From the NCBI GenBank assembly GCA_000499405.2, contig HG738140.1, positions 12,179,560 through 12,243,559 on the forward strand: a stretch of DNA of 64,000 nt. Direction: 5' to 3'. This document shows, in pieces, positions 38,403 to 51,684 of the stretch. Both the position numbers and the translations under genes were made by a program. The notes under the pieces are model-generated. The model saw nothing but the letters and a program-made list of their open reading frames with translations. It did no database searches and was not told where the DNA came from. Numbering within the stretch: position 1 is the stretch's first letter; every line of letters begins with the position of its first letter. This DNA is from Onchocerca volvulus (lineage: Eukaryota > Nematoda > Chromadorea > Rhabditida > Onchocercidae).

Positions 38403-39956
38403 ATGATGAAGCACTATCAACAACTTTTTATCATTTTCATCATTTTTCAGCTATCGCTTATTACAAAATCTTGTATGCGTAAGTGATCGTCATTAATAGT
38501 GCTATCATTATCATTATTATTATCATAATTACTATTTACAAAAATTCTGATGAGAAGAAAGAAGATCTGTACTAGATTAGGTATTGATTCGATGAATTGA
38601 ATAATATTCATTAAATAGTATATTCGGTATGAATAGAATAAGTACATTTTTAATTAAAAAAAAATTTTTCTTAAAAATATAAAACATTTTTCTACTGTGT
38701 ATTTTTCTCGTAATAAATTTATCATATTGGTTAAATAGGAAAAGAGCAAAATTAAGGAAAAATTTGCAAAATAGCCAACTTGGCCATTAAGTTAAGAACT
38801 TAATTAATAAAAAATAAGTGAGAAATTGAAATCAAATTTAAATTCTTTTCAATTATAATATGAAACTTGGATTAAAAAAAAAAACTATTTCTATGATAGA
38901 TAATCTTTTCAGACTTAACTTTGCTTCGCAAACAATACCATTCCTAAATTTTTTGCAATTGGAAAAAACCAGTTTTATTTTTATGATAGTTACTATTTTG
39001 TTAATTGTTTAGATGTAAATTAACAAGTTTCAATTGCAGCACTGCCGTCATTTTTGAACTATGGCGATGTTACGTTTCAATTGCATCAAAATACAGAATG
39101 TAAGGGTGGCAAAGTATATGAAATACAAGGAGTTTTGGTAAAATTTTCAACTTAATTTATCACATTGCTCCGAACATGCATAAATTAACTTGAAATTTTA
39201 TTCCAGTCAGTTTTATTTCAAATTCTTGTTGCGATATGGAACGAAATATTTTGCTCAGTAGCAGTTTTTTTTTTCCAATCTTTTTATTAGTTAATGTAAT
39301 TACAAACTTTAATGAAAATTCAGTAAACGAAATTAAATTTTGATTTTTTTAAAGATAATTTACTCAGTTTTGATCAAGTAATAAATGATAATTGTATTCT
39401 TCAAATCTGAATAAACTTAATTAAATCCAATTCAATGTATGCTTCGCAACATCCACAACAAATGAAGCAACATGAAATAATGTCGACTTTTAGTGTTGAC
39501 AGTATCGAAAATGCAAATAATTGTGTTTTCATAAGTAATTATTTTTCAAAATTTAAATCATTCATTAGACATCAATAGTAAATGGTATTTCATTACTAAT
39601 TCGAATTCTTATCAAAACAAAAGCTCAGGATCTTTACTACCAAATAAGTATCGAACAATTTATCTATAATTATCAGTGGCTTAAATTATAATTAACTCTT
39701 ATCATATGTTGTTATATGCAGAGTGATGCTTACCTATTTATAGTAGATTACCGTATTACTTATTTTACTTTTACCGTAATATTCGATGAATTTTTTCCAG
39801 GATACTGATCAATGTTCACAGGCATGTTTAGCTTTCAGCTGTGTTGCTGTCAATGTTTTTCAATTAGGAGAATTCGAATTTATCTGTGAAATTTTGGCTA
39901 CTGTAGTGGGTACAGTGCCAGCACAAGGTGCTGCATGTTATACACCGATTTATTGA
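38403..39956 (+). CDS. Small secreted protein with PAN/apple-like cysteine pattern
   Basis: Three exons in phase: 38403-38478, 39040-39137, 39801-39956; 109 aa. The first exon is a clear signal peptide: MMKHYQQ, then a hydrophobic core LFIIFIIFQLSLI, then Thr-Lys-Ser-Cys. The mature part has six cysteines arranged TECKGG, DQCSQAC, FSCVAVN, FICEIL and AACYT, the spacing of a single PAN/apple domain (three disulfides), a fold used for protein or carbohydrate contact. It probably acts outside the cell. An acceptor at 38370 precedes the start by 33 bases. The short length and single domain suggest a nematode-specific secreted product. The specific ligand is unknown, and a diverged non-PAN fold remains possible. 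Confidence 0.75.
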
Positions 39957-41905
39957 TCAAATTTCTCTTCTAACATTTATAGTTGTTGTAATTTGCTTAG
40001 CTAAGAAATTATTTTATAATCGATATATTTGTAATATACGTGTGTGATGATGAATTTTGAAAATTTTATTGCCATTAAATCAATTATATAATTTGTGGCT
40101 CATGGCATTTTTGTCTTGATAATGTAACAGTGTAAATTCCTTTGAAAGTACTTCCTTTCTAATATCACCGACAATATTGTTTCTTGATTGAAAATTCTGA
40201 AAGTCGTAATAAAAAAAAGGAAAAAAAAAAGATAAAGACAAAATATTTCGGGTCAAAATAATTCCGAAATCCTATTATTCATGACTAATTTATTCGAGAT
40301 TAAAAAAATTTGCTAAATTTGATTTCTTCTAAACATAAAAATTTAATTTTTTAAATCCAATTTTTTATTAAATGAATTATCCAGCATTAATTTCTACATT
40401 TTCTTATTTCAAAAACAATGGGACATTTGTTGTTAATTTACTATTAACAAGTAATGAATTGCATTTTAAGTTTTACAGCGAATAGTTGTTAATAAATTAA
40501 ATTATCATTATTAGCATAGATATATTCGAGTTTAATTATACATTGAACAGCGTCATATATCAATGTTTCAGCAAATATTATAAAATATCATTATCACTTT
40601 ACCTGTTCCAACAAAATTATTCCCCTGAAATGTATCGGACTAGGCTGAATTCTCAAGTTCTACCTGCTTAAACAAAACTACTAATCATGAAATCTACTTG
40701 GCTAAATTGAGATTCTGAATTATCCCAATAAATCGTTTTTGTTTCTTATTCATAATATTCGGGACATTCTTTTACCATTATTGTTATCTTCTCTTCTGTC
40801 GCTTAAAACTACCAGAAATTTTAGCTTATCTTATTTCGTTATTATTTGACATACGGCAAAATGGAAAATTTTAAAGTTGAAAAAAGTAAATAATTTACTG
40901 AAGAAGATGAATTGTTATTTAATCAAAGAAGAAATCAATCCAAAAATATTGTTTATTTGACAAATATACATAATAAGAGATGAAAAAAATACAGATACAA
41001 TATTTGATATGGATGGAAAAAAATTTCGTAAAAAATAGGAAAAATAATTTCAGATTAACTAGCAAAGGATCCAAGCAGGAGAAGGGAGAAGATTACCGAT
41101 TGAAATTTCAAATTCAAAACCAGTCTCAAATTTTTTCACGATATTTCCAATTATCAGTTACGACTACTTGATTTTAATATCATCCAGCAGTTTTTGATTT
41201 TTTGACTCGCTTGCAATGTTATCCGACGTAAGTTGATAAATCGAATTCGCTAAAAGAACAACTGAGAATTGAATCGAAATTTTGTCAGTTCAAACCGAAG
41301 CTTCGAGAACTTAAATTTTAATTTCGATAAACAAAATTAGAGTTCCAACAATTAGAATAAAAATTACATTAAAATTTTTGCAATTTTGATAATATAATAT
41401 CGACGATTACATGGAAATTTCAGAAGTTTTGATCAAAATTTCATAATCGAGAGAAAAAATTTGATAATCAAAACAAAAATTTCGGTACACTAAAACTAAA
41501 CATACGAAAAAAATCCTGTCAAGAATGTTCTGATTATTTAAATCCAAGAATATCATGCGTAGGAATTCAAAAAAATTTTTTGAAATTTGAAATTTTAATT
41601 ACCAATCTTCCTGCATCGGACATTTCACAATGCTCTCATCTCTTCCTATTACTCTCACATTGTCGCAATTATCTCTCTTCTTAGTTGTGGCGGAATAGTC
41701 AAATTTGAAATTTGAATAATTTAAATTGTTTGTCCATCGTCGTTGAAATTGTTGGACAATGATGGTATTACTTTTTGATTGCTGATGATACTGATAGTTA
41801 TTGATAACGTGTCAGTAGTAAAGTTTTAATAATAATTTGTTGTATTAACTTCACTATATAATAAGCATTTCAGAAGTTTTGATAAATGTTCAAATTTTTT
41901 TCTCG
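39957..41905. other. Intergenic spacer
   Basis: AT-rich with no supported gene. ATTAAA near 40075 may serve the upstream gene. An acceptor ending at 41873 (GCATTTCAG) lies 32 bases before the TIMELESS start and is the likely trans-splice site. Confidence 0.5.
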
Positions 41906-44900
41906 ATGGAACGGATAATTCAATCAACAATCAATGCTTTGGGTTTTCTGGAAAATGGCGTTTACTATCCGGAACCAGACTGTTTTGGTATATTTTCGGA
42001 ACAAAACTTTTTTTTTTATTTCTATATTTTTGCCAATTTTTTTTTTTTTTTTTTTTATTAGATTCTAAATAAGATAACTATTTTCCTAACCGTAATTTTT
42101 TGTTATGCAGAATCTTACACTGAAATCTTTAAAAACGCAAACTTTCGAAAGAGTTTTGTTTCAAATCAATTTAAATTCAATCAGAAAGTATACGTGATTT
42201 GATACGATTCTTACGAAATGATACGGCTATGGCGGATATTATCCGATACGATTTGATTCCGATCATGAAATCACCAAGCACGTCTGATAAATTATTTGAT
42301 ATTGCTTTAAGGTATTTATTCTCATTCTTTTTTTTTCGGCAATAAAAATGTTAATGCAATTAAATTCAATAATTAATTAAATCCGAAGAAAGTATGTTTC
42401 TTTTTATAAATTCCTGCTAACAATTGAAGATTTTGCTCCAGAGTATTTATCTGTCAAACTGAATTCGATGTTATTACGCTACTAAATATTAATTTCTATC
42501 GTTTATATATTTAAATTTAATTAAATCAAGTACTTATTCAAAAAAGCCCGAAAATTTTTTTGATGGGAATTCGATTTCTATTTTTTTTATAATATGGTAA
42601 GAGCCATTGGTTTAACAATAAAATATAAATAAGATTAGCATACTGTATATTAGCATAGCATATCATATATGCTTCAGTCAATCCAAGAATATTTTGTCAG
42701 GCCAGCTCAGTGTATTTATGTAAGTAGTTGGTAAAAAGTGTCAAAATTAGTCTTATTGTTTTACATACATTTCAGGCTTACGATAAATTTATGCCAACCA
42801 GTTGCATTAATGTTTGGTGAACGACATCCAGAGGATGAGAAAACTTGGCTGGTTTATCAAGAAGTAAAGCTATTTTTGATGTTAAATCAAGATGTTTATT
42901 AATTAGAGTTGATCTTTGCGTATTCTTTTTTTTTTTTTTGTTTGTCGTTTGCTTTGACATTGAAAATAACACTTTGGTTGCAGATTGAGAAAAATCTCAG
43001 AAATTCCAAAGAAGCCTTCGGTGATGTTCAGTTGTTCAAAATCTTTGAAAGAAAAGCTTCGGCCTATTTTGCTCAGGTATATATAAAAATTTCGCTTACA
43101 GACATGAATTGAACAATTATATCAAATGGATTGGAATATTTCGGAAATCAAAACCTTGAGAAGAAAAGCATTAGAATTACAAATATATCTTGAGATTGAA
43201 AATGTAGATATTTTGACTGCATGAATAGAACAATGATTCATTTAACCAATCTGCTTAGTTTGAAGCAATTCAATTCGTTAAAGTATATCCTGTCCCATCT
43301 TCCTCTTAAACATAGTTTGATTGAAAATTAAAAAGTGAATTTCACTGATTTCTTGACTTTATGTTTTTTTTTTCTCTTGTTTTTGGAAAAACAAAAATAA
43401 GAGTACCAAAATATCGTTTTTTCGGAACATTTCTTTTCAGGACTGGTTAGAAAGAGATGAAGAAACGAAACTTTTGATCGAAAGAATCTTTGCTTTATCT
43501 CGTTATGTTCTTGCTGTTGGTGACACTGATTTGGATATGGAAGTAGGGAAAAGAATTTCATTTCAGAAAACATTTTATAGATGTCCATTCTGTTCATTTG
43601 AATTAGTTTTTCTTCTTTTTTTCTCTTTTTTTTCGAAGTTTTTCCATACATTTGCCCAGATTACACACCAGTATAGTTTTGCAGCGTCTTCCACAAGATA
43701 TGAACAGTCATGATCAATTAGTTCTGGCCTTTTTGGAAAGTGGTTTTGGAAAGTTGCTTGTTGAAATATCTGAAAATTCAACAGAACATGATTTTCACTT
43801 GTATATTTTGGAGATTTTTGCCATGTTGCTGAAGCAATACGTAAGTTTTTGCTAAATTATTGAATTTCTTTTTCGATTTTTTTCTCAAATAGTAAGAGCT
43901 GAAAATTCAGGAAGCAAGGGATGTCGTTGAAGCTGGAAATATTCATACTTCAGAAGAAAGGAAAAGACAAGAGATTGAAATGCAAAAAATTGTTATACAA
44001 GAAATGGAGAAACAGCTGAATAAGCGTCGAAATATGTCGAGCAGACATACCGCTTTTGCTGGATCTTACATTTTGAAAGGATTGAAAGCCATTAATAAAG
44101 AAAACGACATGATTATCAACAAGTTCTGTTTTTTGATTTCTATTTCATCAAAATCAGTTGAGGAAAGTGATGAACAAGAAAATTATTAGAATTTTGAGTT
44201 AATTTCTTGTGGAATTTTATTGAGATTATTCCTACATTTTTAACATTAAAACTATCTCTTTGTAATTTCCTTGAATTTAATTTTATGTCAGAAATGTGTA
44301 ATGAATAGATTAAAATCAGTTTTTTGGCGATAGAGCAAGGAAAAAATGGTTTAATATGTTCCCTGTAAATTATGACTAAACTTGTGGATATTAATCAATT
44401 TGTTGCAAGGAATATGGTTGGACGGACGAGCATGGAGATTCACTTTGAAAAAGGTTGAAATTAATTCGCAAGCTTAAAGGAAATTAATGTATCATTTTTC
44501 ATTTTTTTCAGAGTGATAAAAAATTGTGATGAAATCGATCATTTAAACAAACGGAAGGTTCAACAGCGAGTTCCGAAAAACCGGCGACCATTTGACATTG
44601 AAACTAGCAAACATATTTCGGTTCTCAACGTGCGTTTGGTTTTGCGATCTTTCTGTGTAGAAATGCTACAAAAATCGTACTGTCGACTGATATGCGGATG
44701 CAAAAATAGTGTAAGTTAATTTATTTGTAAAAGATGATGCAAATTTTGAATTTTTTCACATAAAATGGCACATATCAAGTTTAGATTTCTATTTCCACCA
44801 TTTTAATAAGAACATCATAATTCGATCAATGTCGTATTTTACAGCTATCGGAGAATACAGGTGAGAACACAAAATATTTAGTAGAAATCATTCTAGGCTT

Positions 44901-47900
44901 TTTCTGGAAAACGAACTTTGGGACAAGCCAAAACTGACATAAATTATTTTGTTTTGATGCAGTTCTCGTTGGAATTCTGCCGTTTGGCTGGATTATCTCC
45001 TGAATATGTAAGTATTAATAGATATTGCAAGTATCAAGTCCCAATTCTTTGGGGAAGTTTTTTTTTCTCCTTTTTCCGTGGAAAATTAATGGCAAAAAAA
45101 ATAAAGATCGGTACAGATCATATAGATCATAGTTTGAATTCATAGTCTAAATAAAATCTGTATGATCAATTTAGATAAAAACTTCGCTCAGTATAGAGGC
45201 ATTTCATCATGTCCAAACTCAACTAGATAATTATTTGGAAAGAGCTAGAATTGAGCGAAAAGAGGGCCATATTCACGGATTACGCGCACAGTACGCTATA
45301 GCTGCTTATAAGGAATTATTGTTTACGTAAATTTTTTCCCTTTATTTCATTTATTTTTTTTTTCTTTTGGAAATTTTCACTTTTCATTTCAAATAGGTAA
45401 ATTTTCTTAATCCATTGAGCTCTTTTACTAGTTCAGGCTAGTATCAATCCTGAAATCTGGAAGTGAGGAATGGAAGCGACAAATAGGGTCAACTTGTTCG
45501 CATATATTAAAAGTTGAAGAATATAGAGATTTGTCAAGTTGTGTTATTCGTAGATTTATGGTTAGTTAAATTTCAATGCACTATATTTTTTTCTGCTACG
45601 AACAAATTTTGATCTTTCGAAGTTTTCGATTTTTAAAGAATTATTATTTAAACATATTATGTTGATGTTAAAGTATTTCAGAAGATTCATTTAATGAAAC
45701 ACATGCCCTGATTTCCTGTTTTGAGCTGCTTTGGATTTCAAATCACTCCTATAAATTGAATTCTTCTAGTTATTTTATAATTATTTTGTTAAATACATTC
45801 CGTGGTCGGCTGCAAGTTTTTACTAAGGTCATATACTTGCAGCCCGGTGTATTCTCGAAAACTTTCTTGCGAAATATTGTGCTTGCAAATCACACATATA
45901 TTAGTTTGATTGAGAAGTTTTCCAAGAAAGGAATGTTATCGACGGTAGTTAAGCGTCAGAAGATCCGGAGACGGAAGTCAAAAAGGAAAGAAAAACTAGG
46001 TAATTATTTCTCTTTGACATTCTAGAAGAATTTTATTTTTTTGAAAGTCCGAATTGGTTTGAAATTATTTTTTTATATCTTTTCAGATCCTTGCTTTTCC
46101 TAGTGCAAATTACTGGATTTCTTTCAGAAAATATTGCACAAGAATCAAGAAGACCAGATTGGAATTTATGGGATGATATTTGTGAAGAATTATCGGATGT
46201 CATATTTGGATATGTTGAACCAACTGTTGATATTAGTGCCATCGATGTGCTTTTGAATGTCGAAGACCGTCTTCATCAGTATTTACCAACTTATTTATTT
46301 ATTTTCCTTACTGTTTTTTATTTCTCTTGTGTTATTGCATTCGACATTTCTTTATAACTTTTATTCTTACTTTCCCTTATTTTATAACAGTTATTGCGGC
46401 TAAGATTCCATGCGAATTTCGAGGATTTAAAAGCTCCCACTTCTAGAAATTTATTTTTAGACAGTTCGCAATGCTTATGGTGCAACATGCACTTTGGCAG
46501 CGGCGTATAGCGGATGCTGTCGGTATATTTCGATCAGCGCGTGATTTATGGCCTACAGATGGTGTGTTTGGAACAAACAACATTACTCCCGAGGATGAGT
46601 TCCTCGAATTACGGGCTATATACTTTGTGGATCTTAGAGAAGTCATTTTTTATTTTATCTCCCTCACTCTTTTCCATTCTCCTCTTTTTTTTCTTTTTTT
46701 TTTTTCCATTTTCCTCATTTAATCAGCTTTTATTATTGACAATTTCTGCTGAGTTAAGGCAGCTATAGAATGATTTATTATTCTCAAATATTCATTTTTG
46801 TGTTTTAAAGTTTTTTTTTTTGATACAAAGGGATTATCTTATTTTTAATCTTGGAACGGAGAGAAAAGAGGAGTTAATGAAAAAAAGGCAAGCCGTTTAA
46901 TAGAGAAGGAAAAGTGGCTATGCTTGGAATATGCTTCAGTATTAATATTATCGAAATCCGAAAACTGGGGATTGAATTCTTTCCAGTTTTTGATTATTTA
47001 GCTATCTATAGTGAATCATTTTACTTGAGCTGGTTTTAAATGCCCTGCTCAGATTAATAAATTTGTAATCCAGACTGAAAGATAAGAATAGATTCAGATG
47101 TTTGGATCTATTTTTAAAATTTTTTGAAAGTAGTCAACTTTGTTTTTTATCTTTAGACATGATAAAAATGAAAATTCTGAATTTAAATTGAAATAAAGTC
47201 TGAAAAACGAGCAGGTTGAAGCAAATTGGGAGAAGTGTCGATTAGAAACATATGGACCAGAGCTAAATTCTGATACGACAAACAATGTCCTGTTCAGTGT
47301 CGAACTTGATGAGTTCAATGAAGAGCATGAAGAAGAAAGCGGTGAATCCGATGATGAAACGAGTGTGGTCGAGAAAGAAATCGACTTTCATTTCGACAAT
47401 TATATCGCAAAATTCGCACGAACGGACGTTCTGAAATGGTAATTTATGCAACAAAATTAATATTTTGTACAACAAATGATTAACTATTGTATTAGCAAAA
47501 ATACAGTGAGTATTTTATCATACAAAAAAATCACTATTTATCTTCAGAAGTTTATTATCATCACTGATGATGTGTTTATTGTTTGGTGAAGAACGATGTG
47601 ATTTAAATGTTGAATCTTTTTTAAATATTCAACAAAGTTGATTAATGCTTCTGATAGGACTGACACCAGTAAAAAAGCAGAATGTGTTTGAGTCAAAAAA
47701 TTTGAAATTCTGTCATATTTTGTTCTTGTTTGATATACCAATGAAAACGTTTGTTGTTGAAATGTTACCATTATACTTTAGTGTATATTTTCTGGATCGG
47801 TTTCGCATGGCTAGTTGCGCTATTGTGCTTCAGATTACATTATCTGTTTGGGACTATTTTGAAATCATTTTACAGGTATATTTTTCTCCTAGCTGATTTC

Positions 47901-50900
47901 GAATCTAATACAGTCGAGGTAAATAAGGCAATCTTGAAACTTCTACATCGAGTTGCTTTTGATTTGAAAATGGCTTCACGTTTGTACCAGGTTGTTTTTC
48001 ATTTTTATTTTGTTAATCTGAAAAACATGAAGCATTTTTATTGAATTTCGATTTCATTAAAAATTTTACAGATATTTCAGTCATTAAATATTAATTCTTA
48101 ATTACAGCTTTCCCTTTTTGTAATCTTCAATCGACTTGCTCAGTGTTTCAAAAATCAATCAGTAAGTGAGATCAAGAAAAGCCAGTATTTTGAAATATAC
48201 CAATTCGGTTATCATGTTCTGCGACGATTTTATGTTGATTATCAGAAAATTGGATCGAAATTGATTCCGGAACTTTTATTCTGGAAAGGCCCCAAAGAAT
48301 GTTACGAAATTGCTAATGGATATGGAACATTCGAGTAAATTTTGAATGATTAGACAGTAATGCACTGGTTATCTTTGGTTGTGTTCTTTAGAGTTGTTCG
48401 GATCAGGTTTCATCTTCATTTTGAAGAAATAATATATATTTGAAAACGTATGAATTTTTGAAACAGATTAGAAATTCTAGAAAAAACGAAAAAATTATGT
48501 ATTAACAAGATTGAAAACAAAGTTTGATTTCAGAATTAAGCAAGATGGCAGTAAAGGCAAAGAAATATTATGGCCTGAAGAACTGGATAACGAACTAAGA
48601 ATCCTTTATGAAGAATATTTACTGTTTAAGGAAAAACCTGAAGGTAAAAAGAGAAGTCTCAAGTTGTTTTTCTTGCAATTTTGTAAACTATAGTTCGATA
48701 AATATATAAAAATAGGTGAAGATTTTAAATTTTAGGTGTTGACATCGTTGAATACATTGAGCAAGGTTTATCGCGACCTCGAAGACGTCGACAAATTATT
48801 CGGCAAATGAAGATGCTTGGGTTGGACACATTTAGTGCTAGAAGTACTAAAAGGTAAACAAATTTGGTTTTTTTTCATGAAAAATTAAATCTGTTTAGGT
48901 TAACTCTTTGTCTTTTTAATCTTCTAAAGTCAAGATGTGCCTAAGAGAAGGTATAAAAAGTTGAATTTGTCTATGATATCTTATCTCAGTTAAAACTTTT
49001 TATTTTAAGAATATATCTCTTAGAAAAATTCAAGTAATTGACTAAAATAAATTTGAAAGTTTGTAATATTCTTTATGCTCTTCTTTTGTAGAAATGTGGA
49101 GAGAGGAATTAAGTCATCAATTTTTACTCCGGAAATCGTCAACCAAATGCGTAATCTCATCAAAGAATTTAATTCAAAATCACCTTCTTGCCGACCAGGT
49201 TCGAATTAGGATATCAGAAAAGACTGCATGCATTCTATTTATCCTCAACTTGGCAAAATGCTTTTTTTTCTTGAAGAGAAGCTGAACAAAATATTTTTTT
49301 TCCGTATGAAATCTGAACGGGCTATTATTATTTTTTTTTGTGTGATATAAATATCGATCACTGGGAGGTTAGTATAATTGTAAAGGTTCCGCAAGAACCT
49401 CTTTTTATAGAGTTGTGAGGTTAAAATATAACTGAACGTCCAAAAGAAGAGCTTAAGGAATATTGCAGAAAATATTTGAAATTAATCGCTATGTGAACAT
49501 CTTCAACTGGTTACAAAAAGTTCCTGAATATCACATTTTTTTGTTTTTCCGAACTGTTGATATCATTTATAATTTCGAGAACTACCGAGCACAATATGAG
49601 ATATTGCTTTTTCAGATGATTTGGTCGATTTTATTTGTAATAATCTGACAGAGAAATATACACGAGTAAAAATCATCAAACAATTACAATACGAAAATAT
49701 ACAATATGAACCACCACCAAGAAAAAAGTTCGTAAGAAACTGAATTACTTTCAAGTTAATATCATGTTTTGAAATACATTTTTTGGATTTCAGTTTTAAA
49801 TTTCTCGTTCGCAAGTTTTCATGAATACATCTCGAATGTTCATTTTATTGTAAAATGGGAGGAATAATGCTTCAGAGAGATTTATTTCAACTCTAAGATA
49901 AATATATTGTGGTGACTTTTACAGGATGTTGAAAAATCTATTTTGTAACCAAATTCGCGAATAAAAAATTTTTATATAGAACTTAAAACGGAGAAACCAT
50001 TGACCAAAGAATTAGAATGAGTAAAAGTCCGGAACAAAAACATTTTGAAGAAAATAAGTTCAGGATTTGAATGAATGATTTGAACTATTCTATACAAATA
50101 TCCTACTTACTATTCATTGCATCATATTTCTTATTGTATGGCTTGTTGATATGCGTTTATAGTCATTTGTGAACCTCTTTCCTGCTATTTCTTTATGCTG
50201 TAGATTTTTGCTGTTATAGCTTTCCAAATTAGATTTGTATATATCACCGGTATCGCTGAATATATGTGAAGGTAAAATGAGTTGCAGCAATAGATTAATT
50301 AGTTACAGTATTCATTTAGGCGTTCAAAAGAATCACAAAAACTAATTGGACAGAAAGAATCAAATGAAGAGATTGATGAGCTTTTCAAAGGTTTGATTTT
50401 CTCTGCTTTTCATTTATTTATTCTTTACGCATCAGTGAAGTAGCCTGGTTATAACTTCAGGTTCAGATATGCCAGAAATTGATTACTCTTATCAGCGTGA
50501 CGATGAATGTAAAAAAAAGCAGTAAGTTCCGTATATTATCGTAACTAGTTTTGTCAGAGAACTTCAACGACTTGTTCTGTTTTTTCCGAATCATAAATCT
50601 CAGATGTAAATTTCTAAGACTCATTATTTATCTTCAGAAAGCGAAATAAAACAAACAGATCTACGATATGCCTTCCACGAGAAGTAAGTTTCTTTACGTT
50701 TTTTCATTTTTATTGTGATTACTTTGTTTAATCATACTACTATAAAATTAGTTTGGTACTGATTATGTAATTCCCATTATAACTGACTGCGAATGATGGC
50801 AGTAAAAGGATTGGTTTTTATGAATTTGATCCTTTTCATGTGGAAAAACCCGTCAAACTATAATATATCCGTTAACTGCTGAGATAATACTGCTAGAAAC

Positions 50901-51684
50901 TATCATGGAATTCACTTCATTTGTTGGTACAATTGCAACTAAACAGTGACGAAATATATAGCAAAAAGAGCAATACACTGTGGATTACAGTAGGAATTCG
51001 TTCCTGTAGAATTACTTTTCAGTTGAATGTTCCTAAAAAATTTCTGAAAATTTTTCGTCTTTCACGCTAGAAATTGTTTGCTCGCTTCTTCATTTGATGC
51101 TTACCAATTAGTAAAATTTTTTTTAATTATGGCGGAGAAATACTGAATTTCTTATAATTACTCTTATAGTGAGATTTTTGAGAATTTTAATAGACTGCAT
51201 TTTATTTGCTGATTTGGTTTCCAGATAGATCTTAAATTTACCGATGGCATTACTAGTTCAGATATTTCCGGATATGCGAATCCCAAATTAAACGGAAATA
51301 CGGAGGTTAACAAATCGTTTATAATTTGTGATTTGTAAAAAAAAAATGTCGTTATAAACAACAACGATGATAAGGTTTTACCGCCTGAATAATTTTAATA
51401 TTGAGTTGGAAGTAGTCCTTTAAAGTAATTAAATCTGGATAACATCTTATGTTTGTAAAAGTTAGATAAAATTCACGAGTTAATAACAGGAATTCAAATT
51501 GAAAATTATTTTAACTTTCCTTGAATAAGATACTACTATCTTCAAGTTTTCTGATGGGATTCAGGTTATACTTGGAAAACGGGAACAATCAGAAGCTAGC
51601 ATCATATCTCTGTCCGATGAAGACGACAATATTACCGTAAAAAAAACGCGCAAACCACGGATTATCGAAAGTGATTCTGAATAA
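41906..51684 (+). CDS. tim-1: TIMELESS replication-fork protection protein
   Basis: Twenty-six exons in phase, 1108 aa: 41906-41987, 42185-42311, 42776-42863, 42984-43076, 43441-43542, 43685-43840, 43911-44122, 44512-44710, 44897-45007, 45175-45326, 45437-45560, 45843-45999, 46128-46278, 46461-46641, 47215-47438, 47876-47990, 48108-48334, 48534-48643, 48736-48853, 49092-49198, 49616-49727, 50320-50390, 50461-50521, 50638-50683, 51225-51305, 51565-51684. The N-terminal TIMELESS domain is plain (SIRDLIRFLRND, LTINLCQPVALMFGE, LLIERIFALSRYVL, SYILKGLKAI, LNVRLVLRSFC). Later come RSARDLWPTDGVFG, LKLLHRVAFDLKM and the C-terminal-domain elements ELRILYEEY and RRRRQIIRQMKMLGLD. The family partners TIPIN to stabilise replication forks and support cohesion in the nucleus. 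The tail has IISLSDEDD, a SUMO-interacting-type motif. The edges around exons 14 and 15 (donor GTCATT, acceptor GAGCAG) are the weakest. Confidence 0.92.

Noticed and set aside
44845..44860. 16-base micro-exon in TIMELESS
   Set aside because: Splice sites exist, but including it shifts the frame of the next exon to a stop.
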